NCBI RefSeq assembly: GCF_034651555.1
Contig: NZ_JAYEEQ010000011.1
Location: forward strand, 1-64,000
DNA: 64,000 nucleotides
Direction of reading: 5' to 3'
Source of the DNA: Aurantibrevibacter litoralis
Lineage (GTDB): Bacteria; Bacteroidota; Bacteroidia; Flavobacteriales; Flavobacteriaceae
Shown here: one piece after another, positions 25,551-33,921 of the stretch
Layout of the letters: every line of letters begins with the position of its first letter
How positions within the stretch are numbered: position 1 is the first letter of the stretch
Notes under the pieces: generated by a model
What the model was told of the DNA's origin: nothing
The model's input: the letters and a program-made list of their open reading frames with translations, nothing else
Databases searched by the model: none
Made by a program: the position numbers and the translations under genes

Positions 25551-25688
25551 TACTCCCCTCTTTTCCAAAGAGGGGAATGAATCCGCCTGTGGCGGAGAAA
25601 GGGGAGATTTCTACTGCAAACATGTTCTCTAATCCCTCCGTCTCCGCAAGCGGAGCCACCTCCCTTTGGGAAAGGGAGGAGTTTTTTT
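25551..25688 (+). repeat. double-hairpin repeat, full A+B unit at the stop of permease 1
   Basis: Its final T-run overlaps the permease 1 stop codon (25687-25689 on the minus strand). Confidence 0.85.
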
Positions 25689-28071
25689 ATTCGTCCCTAA
25701 GTGCATCTACGGGGTTGGCCATAGCCGCCCTAAAACTTTGCCAGCTAACGGTAACCAAGGAAATGAAAAGAGTTACACCACCGGCGATAATAAACATCCA
25801 CCAACTAATATCAATTTTGTAGGCAAATCCTTGGAGCCACTGGTACATGGCATAATAGGTAAATGGAGTAGCCACTACAAAAGCAATGAACACCCATTTT
25901 ATAAAATCTCTATTGAGCATTATCAGTATTTCTGGAATTGTAGCACCATTGACCTTGCGGATACCTATTTCCTTAACCTTGCTTTGCGACACCAGTAATG
26001 AGATTCCCAACAGACCTATAGAACAAATAAACAAAGAAATTATAGTGAACAAGGTTAATAAATTGGCTTGTATCATTTCCGTTTTATATACTTTTTGGTA
26101 CATGGCATCAACATAATCATAGGAAAACGGATAGTTAGGAAACATACCTGTCCAAACCTTTTGAATATAGGCAATGGCTTCTTTCTCCATCTGAGGGGTA
26201 TAAGATACTACAATATTGGATAGCCAACTGTTTTCTCTTTTGAATAGCACTAAGGGTTCTACTTTAAGGTGCACTCCAGACAAGTGAAAATCCTTTACTA
26301 CCCCTACTATTTTACCGTCAGGTAAATCTACTCCTTCAACTGGAGAGAGGAGTTTAAAACGTTTCCCAATTAGGTCATCAGAATCTTGGTACCCCAAATA
26401 AGGTATGGCCGTTTCATTTAAAATGTACTCGCCATTACCTTCCTCGTCCTTATTTTTTTCTGAAAAGTTTGCGCCACTTAGAAATGTAAGGTCAAAAACA
26501 TGGGCAAAAGAATAATCACAAGCAAAAACACCAATGGGTTTTAGATGGTCTTCATCTTTGGGTTGCCCCTCCATTTGGAACAAAAACATATCATGGGTTT
26601 CACCTCCTGGGGCATCCATCATGGCAGAAACCGATTTTATCGTACTTCGTTGTAAAAGTTCTGATTTGAATAAAGGGAAATCCTTTTGTATATCAGTATG
26701 CACGGGTCCGATGCTAATAATGTTACCCTGCGCTGCACCCATGGCATATTTTAGGGCAAATGTATTCTGTTTTGAAATGACAATTACGGCAACCAGCAGC
26801 ATCATCGCGAAGGCATATTGCGCAATTACTATTTTTTTATGTGATTTAATGGTACCCTTTGTCTTTAGGGATTGACTTAAAGGAAACCGATTTATGCGTT
26901 GCCTTAGGAGGGATTGAACACCGGTAATAATACTTAAAAAGCCAAACACAAAAAAAAGGCCTAGGACAAAAGTACCGTTTCCTTTTAGAAGATTTATGTG
27001 ATAGCGTTCTAAAACCATGTTATTGATTATACCTATGGTCAATGCTCCGATAGCAATTGCAAGTAGCACAACAATGAGGCTTTCGGTGAGAAAATAGTTG
27101 AAATTTATACGTTTTGACGACCCCAATATTCTGTTTAGGGCCATAAACCGAGTATAGAAACCGGCCATGCCCAGATTTAAGCTTGCATAATTACTCAATG
27201 CAATAAACAATAATATCAATGCAGCCAATGAAAAAGCATAAAGCGTAGTCATAGATCCGTTGGGTTCTATTTCACGGAACAAATTGGAATGTAAGTGGAT
27301 ATCTTTTACGTTTTGAAGGTGGGCAAAGGTATTCGTTTCCGCAGCTTCATTCTTGCGCGCTGTCATGAGTTGCGATAAGGTTGCGGCTACACTTTGTGCA
27401 TTGGCATTGTCGCGTAATAAAAGATACGTATAGGCCCAACCCCCAATCTTATCACTTCCGGGAGCAAGCAAAACATCCGGATGAAAATGACTGTTCTGTG
27501 GAAAATCTCTTATAACACCTTTGATTATAAAATCATTTTTTTCATTGTTAAAGTGACCTTCAGGGATGGTGATAATCCCTCCAATTGGATCGGAATCTCC
27601 AAATATTTTTTGCGCAAAAGACTCGGAAATGACCACAGCTCCAGGATCCGAAAAGACAGAAGCTTTGTCGCCCTTCACTAATTCGGTATCAAAAATTTTA
27701 AAAAAAGTGCTGTCACTCCAAAATGCCTGCTGTATTTCGTAGAACTGATTTTCATGCATTAGCAAACCACCTCTATAAGGAGAAAGTCGTACAAATGACG
27801 CAATTTCCGGAACCTGGGCAGTCCAATCCAAGACTTCTTCCGAATTAAAGATTCGGGCAAAATGAGCATCTTCAAAGGCTGTCGGGTCTGTGGTGGTCAG
27901 TCTAAAAATCCGCTCGGACTTTGCATAAAAATGGTCGTAACTGAGTTCATTTTTTAGAAATAGGGCAATGAATACTACCCCTATGAGACCGAGATAAAGC
28001 CCCGTAACTTTTATCAAGTTTAAAAACGGTCTTTTCTTTATGTTTCTTAGTGCAAATTTTAAAAGCATCAT
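25687..28071 (-). CDS. MacB/FtsX-type ABC permease 1
   Basis: 794 residues in two MacB_PCD-FtsX halves. TM1 is at about 20-42, followed by a large periplasmic domain to about 265 and three helices to about 395. The second half starts near 415 with its periplasmic domain, and the last three helices lie at about 675-785. The second FtsX half has the signature KEIGIRKVNGAT. In the first half the matching site reads FMALNRILGSSKRI, so the KEIGIRK motif is lost, unlike permeases 2-4 and 6-7. Such permeases move peptides, lipoproteins or drugs by mechanotransmission with a MacB-like ATPase. The C-terminus NPVDALRDE groups it with permease 2. Confidence 0.9.
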   Translation of the reverse strand: MMLLKFALRNIKKRPFLNLIKVTGLYLGLIGVVFIALFLKNELSYDHFYAKSERIFRLTTTDPTAFEDAHFARIFNSEEVLDWTAQVPEIASFVRLSPYRGGLLMHENQFYEIQQAFWSDSTFFKIFDTELVKGDKASVFSDPGAVVISESFAQKIFGDSDPIGGIITIPEGHFNNEKNDFIIKGVIRDFPQNSHFHPDVLLAPGSDKIGGWAYTYLLLRDNANAQSVAATLSQLMTARKNEAAETNTFAHLQNVKDIHLHSNLFREIEPNGSMTTLYAFSLAALILLFIALSNYASLNLGMAGFYTRFMALNRILGSSKRINFNYFLTESLIVVLLAIAIGALTIGIINNMVLERYHINLLKGNGTFVLGLFFVFGFLSIITGVQSLLRQRINRFPLSQSLKTKGTIKSHKKIVIAQYAFAMMLLVAVIVISKQNTFALKYAMGAAQGNIISIGPVHTDIQKDFPLFKSELLQRSTIKSVSAMMDAPGGETHDMFLFQMEGQPKDEDHLKPIGVFACDYSFAHVFDLTFLSGANFSEKNKDEEGNGEYILNETAIPYLGYQDSDDLIGKRFKLLSPVEGVDLPDGKIVGVVKDFHLSGVHLKVEPLVLFKRENSWLSNIVVSYTPQMEKEAIAYIQKVWTGMFPNYPFSYDYVDAMYQKVYKTEMIQANLLTLFTIISLFICSIGLLGISLLVSQSKVKEIGIRKVNGATIPEILIMLNRDFIKWVFIAFVVATPFTYYAMYQWLQGFAYKIDISWWMFIIAGGVTLFISLVTVSWQSFRAAMANPVDALRDE

Positions 28072-28107
28072 AATTCTTTTTGTATTAGGTATTTCTAGGG
28101 AGTATTG

Positions 28108-28209
28108 CTATTCCTCACGCAACGCGTCTACCGGATTGGCCATTGCCGCCCTAAAACTTTACCGGCTTACTGTTAGCAACGCTAAAGACAAGGCCCTCAT
28201 CCCCGCCAA
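28108..28209 (-). pseudogene. 3' remnant of a lost MacB/FtsX permease
   Basis: On the minus strand about 34 codons read LAGMRALSLALLTVSR, an in-frame stop where the paralogues have Gln, then SFRAAMANPVDALREE and a TAG stop. This is the last transmembrane segment and tail shared by permeases 1 and 2. It starts directly at a partial repeat B half, so the 5' part of the gene has been deleted. Confidence 0.8.
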
Positions 28210-28212
28210 GTT

Positions 28213-28251
28213 TGAGCCACCTGCCTTTACTAAAGGGAGGAGCTGTTTTTT
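28213..28251 (+). repeat. double-hairpin repeat, partial B half at a deletion junction
   Basis: GAGCCACCTGCCTTTACTAA joins the permease remnant at about 28210. The outer start of the B half is missing. Confidence 0.7.
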
Positions 28252-28300
28252 GCCAATACCGCTTATATTTTCACTATCCTTTTTTTGGTTCATCCCTCAA

Positions 28301-28440
28301 GCTCCCCTCTTTTCAAAAGAGGGGAATGAATCCGCCCGTGGCGGAGAAAGGGGAGATTTCTACTGCAAACATGTTCTCTAATCCCTCCGTCTTCGCTGTG
28401 GCGAAGCCACCTCCCTTTGGTAAAGGGAGGAGCTTTTTTT
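28301..28440 (+). repeat. double-hairpin repeat, full A+B unit
   Basis: Its left spacer (GCCAATACCGCTTATATTTT) repeats the spacer before the unit at 24731, so spacer plus unit was copied as one block. Confidence 0.85.
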
Positions 28441-28488
28441 TACCAATTTCTATGCCTTCACCATATTCCTTTTTATTTCTTCAAACAT

Positions 28489-28629
28489 ACTCCCCTCTTT
28501 TTTAAAGAGGGGAATGAATCCACCTGTGGCGGAGAAAGGGGAGATTCTTCTTGCAAACATGCTCTCTGATCCCTCCGTCTTCGCTGTGGTGAAGCCACCT
28601 CCCTTTAAAAAAGGGAGGGGCTTTTTTTT
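28489..28629 (+). repeat. double-hairpin repeat, full A+B unit at the stop of permease 2
   Basis: Its left spacer (TTCACCATATTCCTTTTTAT) is shared with the units at 25551 and 33784. The T-run merges with the stop codon of permease 2. Confidence 0.85.
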
Positions 28630-31045
28630 ATTCGTCCCTAAGTGCATCCACCGGGTTGGCTGTAGCTGCTCTAAAACTCTGCCAACTAACTGTGATCAAG
28701 GCTATTGTCAAGGCACTAATCCCCGCCAAAGCAAAAACCCACCAACTCATGCTTGTTTTATAAGCAAAGCCTTCCAACCACTTGTTCATGGCATACCAAG
28801 AGATGGGGACGGCAATAATAAATGCCAGTCCAATCCATTTCACAAAGTCTTTATTTAAAATGGATAAAATTTGTCCAATAGTTGCCCCGTTAACTTTTCG
28901 GATGCCAATTTCTTTTTTTCGTTGCACCACGGTATATGAGGTAAGTCCAAAAAGACCCAGCGAGGCAATTAGAATGGCAAGAATTGTAAATACTTGAAAT
29001 GCTTTTGCGAATTTTCGGTCTTCATTGTATTGAGCTTCAAATTTTTGATCTAGAAAGGTGTAGTTATAAGTACTCTCTGGAAATACTTGATGCCAAATTT
29101 TGTTCAATTCTTCCAGAGCTACCGAAGTCATGGCAATAGACTCAACCTGTTTGTTGAATTTCACTATAATCTTACTTGTATTTCTGCTTTGCCTGATTAT
29201 AATGGGTTCCACGGGAGACTTTAATCCGAAATGGTTATAATCCGTAACTACTCCGGTAACGATCCAATCCACATTCCAGAATTTTATAGTTTTCCCAATT
29301 ACATCTTTCATATCAACAATGCCCATAAAATGAGCCATTTTTTCATTAATGACAACATTTGGACTCGATGTCTGAGACGTTCGTTTAAAGCTTTCCCCGG
29401 CAACAAATTCCATTCCTATCAAATTAAAATATTCCGGGTGGACACCATAGTTATACCAAATGCGTTTGACATCTTCTCTTCCATTGGGAAAAGTTATACC
29501 AATATTTGAGTTCATATTTGAAAAGTCATCGCCTGGATAAGTCCCTGCTCCTGCCACTTCAGCTACATATGGACTTTTTCTTAGTTCCTCCATAAGTGTT
29601 TCATACTTATTTTCAAATAGAGAGTCTGCTTCATTAGTCAGTATTTGGCCGTTCAGTGCTACTAGCTGGTTGAGATTAACCCCAATAGGCCTATCTTTTA
29701 GAAAGCGTATTTGTTTATTTGCAACAAAAGTTCCGGTCAGCAGGGCAATGGTTGCGATAAACTGCCCTATGATTAGTACTTTTCTAAAATTAAGCCCGTT
29801 TTTTGAAGTCTGTAACTTTCCTTTCAATACTTTTGTTGGGCTATATCTGCTTAATACAAATGCCGGATAAAAAGCAGCTATTGAAGCACCCAATAAGAGC
29901 ATTCCACAATAGGGAATAATGCCATGTAACTGGTTGCTATCGAATCCTAAGTCCTGTTCTACGAATCTACTGAAACTCGGGAGTAAGATATAAACAGCAA
30001 TTATCGCCAATATAATAGCCATAAAATTCAACAAGGCGGACTCTATCAAAAATTGTAAGATAAGTTGTGGTCTTTTTGCCCCTACCACCTTACGGATTCC
30101 AATTTCCTTAGCCCGTTCCAAAGATTTACTGCTAGAAAGACTCATGTAATTCATCCAACTTAATAATAGGGTAATAAAGGCAATAATAGCTAAAAGTTTG
30201 ATTGCATTGGCACTGCCATTAGTCTCGGCTTCATATGGTTTATTAGAATTCAAATGAATATCTTCCAAGGGTTCTAAATGGTGCCTTTCATTTTTTAGAC
30301 CTTCAGGACTAAAAGCCATTACCTTTTGATTGAGCAAATCAATCTCAGCATTTTCATCTAACTTGATGTAGGTATAGTATTCATTTTGGTTCCAAGTAAA
30401 CTCCCAATCATTTTGGAATAGCTTCCATGAATAAAAAGTTTGGAAAGAAATAAGAAAATCATTTTTTAAATGCGTGTTTGGGTTATTCTTGGCCATGATT
30501 CCGGTAACCTTGAAAGTGGAGTCATCAGTGCCTGCAATTTTAAGAGTTTTGCCCATCGGGTCCTCGTCACCAAAAATCTTTTTGGACAAAGAAGTACTCA
30601 AAACTATGGAATAAGGCTCGTTCAAAGCTGTACCCACATCGCCTTTTTCTAATTTACGGTCAAAAATATCAAAGAATGATGGGTCGGTCAATGCACCAGT
30701 ATTTTGATCAAAAACCATGTTATTGTATAAAAGAACCATGCCCTGCCTACGTCGAAATCTAGTAAAATCTAAAATCTCAGGAAACTCCTCTTTCAATGTT
30801 GGCCCACTTACTATATAGGCATTGGCATCTCCTGGAACATATTCACCACCTTCCAGATAATCCATATAAACCCGATACACATTCTCCGAACCTTCGAATT
30901 TATCATAACTACGTTCATAATTCACATACAACATAATTAGTACAAAAGAGGCCACACCCACAGCAAGTCCAAAAATATTGATAAAAGAGTACAGTTTGTT
31001 CTTGAGCAAATACCTTGTTGCGATTTTTAAGAATAGTACGTACAT
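28628..31045 (-). CDS. MacB/FtsX-type ABC permease 2
   Basis: 805 residues with two MacB_PCD-FtsX halves. Both FtsX signatures are intact: RAKEIGIRKVVGA near residue 315 and KKEIGIRKVNGAT near 705. The C-terminus is VSWQSFRAATANPVDALRDE. It begins 21 bases after the stop of permease 3 with no repeat between, so those two are a tight pair. It needs an ATPase from the cluster. The substrate is unknown. Confidence 0.92.
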   Translation of the reverse strand: MYVLFLKIATRYLLKNKLYSFINIFGLAVGVASFVLIMLYVNYERSYDKFEGSENVYRVYMDYLEGGEYVPGDANAYIVSGPTLKEEFPEILDFTRFRRRQGMVLLYNNMVFDQNTGALTDPSFFDIFDRKLEKGDVGTALNEPYSIVLSTSLSKKIFGDEDPMGKTLKIAGTDDSTFKVTGIMAKNNPNTHLKNDFLISFQTFYSWKLFQNDWEFTWNQNEYYTYIKLDENAEIDLLNQKVMAFSPEGLKNERHHLEPLEDIHLNSNKPYEAETNGSANAIKLLAIIAFITLLLSWMNYMSLSSSKSLERAKEIGIRKVVGAKRPQLILQFLIESALLNFMAIILAIIAVYILLPSFSRFVEQDLGFDSNQLHGIIPYCGMLLLGASIAAFYPAFVLSRYSPTKVLKGKLQTSKNGLNFRKVLIIGQFIATIALLTGTFVANKQIRFLKDRPIGVNLNQLVALNGQILTNEADSLFENKYETLMEELRKSPYVAEVAGAGTYPGDDFSNMNSNIGITFPNGREDVKRIWYNYGVHPEYFNLIGMEFVAGESFKRTSQTSSPNVVINEKMAHFMGIVDMKDVIGKTIKFWNVDWIVTGVVTDYNHFGLKSPVEPIIIRQSRNTSKIIVKFNKQVESIAMTSVALEELNKIWHQVFPESTYNYTFLDQKFEAQYNEDRKFAKAFQVFTILAILIASLGLFGLTSYTVVQRKKEIGIRKVNGATIGQILSILNKDFVKWIGLAFIIAVPISWYAMNKWLEGFAYKTSMSWWVFALAGISALTIALITVSWQSFRAATANPVDALRDE

Positions 31046-31066
31046 AAGGTTATTTTTAATTCAACG

Positions 31067-33448
31067 TTATTCCGTCCGTAAACTTTTTACGGGGTTTGCC
31101 TTGGCTGCTTTTAAACTCTGCCAACTTACCGTTAATAAAGCTATTACTAACGTTATAACTCCTGCCAAGGCAAAGACCCACCAACTAATTTCCGTTCTGT
31201 AGGCAAAACCTTCCAACCACTTTTGGGCGCCATAATAGGTAAATGGCACTGCAATGATAAAGGCGGTAAGCACCCATTTTAGAAAGTCCTTATTCAGTAG
31301 ATTTAAAATTTGAGAGACCTTTGCCCCGTTTACTTTCCGTATTCCTATTTCCTTGGTTCTTTTCGCCATGGCAAATGAAGCTAGGGCCAGGAGACCTATA
31401 CATGATAGAAGTACTGCCAATAGGGAAAACCAAGTGATCAACGTATTCACCCGTTCGTATTCCTTATAATAGGCATTCAGTTTTTCATCTGCATAAAAGT
31501 GGGTCAAAGTGGCATCGGGCAACAAGGATTGCCATTTTGCCTTCAATAACTCGATTGCTTGAAGGGAAGCCCCTTTCTGAGCCCTTATGGCCAAATAATC
31601 CCAATCGGTGTAATTCTCCTGCTGCGCATAAAAATGGGCCAAAGGCTGCATGTTGTTCTGCACTCCTTGATAAGTGAAATCATCTATAGTCCCAATAACC
31701 CTATAGGCCTGTCCATTTTCACTTCCTTCCCTTAAAATCTGTTCCTGTGCCGTATCAAAACCTAATTTATCCATGGCGGTTTTATTGAGAACAATGGTAT
31801 TCTCCAATAGAAGCCCGTCTTTCTCAAATCCTTGGCCATTTTTAACGGGGATACCCATAGTCTTGAAGTAGTTCTCTCCCACATAGGATTTTCTTAGGTA
31901 AATCGTAGTCTGAGAAGATTTGCCTTCTACATAAAATGTATTGTAATTTTCATCATAATCCCCGGGAACACTTCCTGTAAAACTTACCGAAGAAACCAAC
32001 GGACTAGCTTCCAATTCCTGCGCCAAGACTTTTAGTTTTTGGGATGCCGCTTCCGTATCGGGATATTGCCAATAGTCCGTCTGCAAGACTATCGTATTTT
32101 CTGCGTCGAATTTCGGGTCTTTTTCGATCATAAAATCAATCTGTTTTCGAACAATTAAGGTTCCTGAGATCAACATTATGGCAATGACAAACTGAACAAC
32201 GATGGAAGCGTACTTGGAGAAACCGGGCTTGTGTTGGGCCGTAACTTTTCCATGCAGGTTTTCGACCAATTTACTTCTAGACCACAAAAAAGAGGGTACC
32301 AAGCCCGAAAAGAGACCTACAATGGCCCAAATACCTAATACTAATGTCCCTAAAAATATGGGGTCATACGAGCCAATGGAAAGATTGGTTTCAAACAAAT
32401 TATTAAAAGAAGGTAGCAATAAACCGCTCATAAGCAATAATCCAAAGGCCAATGAAATGAGACCTACCACCAAAGATTCCACCATAATCTGACGTACAAT
32501 ATGCTTTTTTGTTGCCCCGTGTACTTTTTTGATTCCAATTTCCTTAGTTCGGGACAAAGAATTGGTAACCGTTAAATTGATAAAATTGACAATGGCAATG
32601 CCCAAAACTCCCAAAGCGATAAAAGCCAGTATGATAATTAATGTTTGGTTGGACTCAATCTTGGCATGATAATCTGCAAAAGGCAATAAACTCAGTTTTG
32701 TAGTGCTTTCCCCCACCGGAAGGAAATTTTCTTTTACGATTCGCTCAAGTTTGTCCGATATTACATCTGGGTCGATGCCATCCTGCAAAACCACATAGGA
32801 TTCTGAAAACGTATTATACCAGTCATGAACTTCCACTATCCAGGGGGAAAGGGTTTCGCCGGTTTCATAGGAAGCTATCACATCAAATTTTACCGAAGAA
32901 TTTTCAGGAATATCAACGACCCCTTTCACGACCAAATAGTTTTCAGAAAACCCTACCTGCAATTCCTTGCCAATGGCCGAGGCGGTACCAAAGTACTTTT
33001 CGGCTATGGGTTTACTTATGACGACACTAAACTTATTATCCAAGATATTCTTTGCATCACCTTCCACAAAAGGAAAGGTAAATACCGAGAAAAAACCTTT
33101 GTCGGCATAAAATACCTGTTCAGGAAAGGCTACATTGCCATGGCTCAATCGATGACCGTCCCAATTAAAAACCCTCGTTCCGTTGACGACTTCTGGTATT
33201 TCTTCCATCATTTTAGGCAGTACAAGCCCTTTGGTGGCAGTACCATCACCATCTTGATATATCTCCTGTATCCGATATATATTGGCCAGATTAGTGTTGA
33301 AATGATTGTACGTTACATCATTGTACACATACAGCGCCAATACTAAAAAGGAGGCTATGCCAATGCCTAGTCCCACCGTGTTGATCAAAAACGTTACCTT
33401 GTTCTTCTGGACGTTTCTTAGAAAGAGCTTTAAATGTTGTTTTAACAT
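31067..33448 (-). CDS. MacB/FtsX-type ABC permease 3
   Basis: 793 residues with the same two-half architecture. The FtsX signatures are RTKEIGIKKVHGAT (first half, around 285) and RTKEIGIRKVNGAK (second half, around 690). Its middle is close to permeases 1-2 (IRKVNGA, VSWQS), but its tail NPVKSLRTE is that of permeases 4-7, so it may be a mosaic or an intermediate. It is cotranscribed with permease 2. Confidence 0.92.
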   Translation of the reverse strand: MLKQHLKLFLRNVQKNKVTFLINTVGLGIGIASFLVLALYVYNDVTYNHFNTNLANIYRIQEIYQDGDGTATKGLVLPKMMEEIPEVVNGTRVFNWDGHRLSHGNVAFPEQVFYADKGFFSVFTFPFVEGDAKNILDNKFSVVISKPIAEKYFGTASAIGKELQVGFSENYLVVKGVVDIPENSSVKFDVIASYETGETLSPWIVEVHDWYNTFSESYVVLQDGIDPDVISDKLERIVKENFLPVGESTTKLSLLPFADYHAKIESNQTLIIILAFIALGVLGIAIVNFINLTVTNSLSRTKEIGIKKVHGATKKHIVRQIMVESLVVGLISLAFGLLLMSGLLLPSFNNLFETNLSIGSYDPIFLGTLVLGIWAIVGLFSGLVPSFLWSRSKLVENLHGKVTAQHKPGFSKYASIVVQFVIAIMLISGTLIVRKQIDFMIEKDPKFDAENTIVLQTDYWQYPDTEAASQKLKVLAQELEASPLVSSVSFTGSVPGDYDENYNTFYVEGKSSQTTIYLRKSYVGENYFKTMGIPVKNGQGFEKDGLLLENTIVLNKTAMDKLGFDTAQEQILREGSENGQAYRVIGTIDDFTYQGVQNNMQPLAHFYAQQENYTDWDYLAIRAQKGASLQAIELLKAKWQSLLPDATLTHFYADEKLNAYYKEYERVNTLITWFSLLAVLLSCIGLLALASFAMAKRTKEIGIRKVNGAKVSQILNLLNKDFLKWVLTAFIIAVPFTYYGAQKWLEGFAYRTEISWWVFALAGVITLVIALLTVSWQSLKAAKANPVKSLRTE

Positions 33449-33595
33449 AATACTTTGTTCTTTAGAATTACTACATCACTTATTGAATGTTTTTACAACA
33501 CCCTTTTCCAATACCTATCGGAATCGCTATGGCGGAGCCGTTTTTTGCTCATAACATCTTATTTTCACTTAACAACTTTTTTAGTCTTCCCCTTA

Positions 33596-33736
33596 AACTC
33601 CCCTCTTTAAAAAAGAGGGGAATGAATCTGCCTGTGGCGGAGAAAGGGGAGATTTTTCTTGCAAACATGTTCTCTAATCCCTCCGACCCGCCCTTGGCGG
33701 GCCACCTCCCTTTGGTAAAGGGAGGAGCTGTTTTTT
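33596..33736 (+). repeat. double-hairpin repeat, full A+B unit
   Basis: The B centre is GACCCGCCCTTGGCGGGCC, another compensated palindrome variant. Confidence 0.85.
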
Positions 33737-33783
33737 GCCAATTTCTATGCCTTCACCATATTCCTTTTTATTTCTTCGAACAT

Positions 33784-33921
33784 ACTCCCCTCTTTAAAAA
33801 AGAGGGGAATGAATCCGCCTGTGGCGGAGAAAGGGGAGATTCTTCTTGCAAACATGTTCTCTAATCCCTACGTCTTCGCTGCGGCGAAGCCACCTCCCTT
33901 TGGGAAAGGGAGGAGCTGTAT
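33784..33921 (+). repeat. double-hairpin repeat, full A+B unit at the stop of permease 4
   Basis: It ends GGAGGAGCTGTA at the permease 4 stop codon (33921-33923). Confidence 0.85.

Noticed and set aside
24715..25822. Several small plus-strand frames encoding MNPPVAEKGEI and similar peptides
   Set aside because: They are translations of the double-hairpin repeats and recur at 28212, 28514, 33487 and elsewhere. There is no independent start context, and the frames run into permease genes.
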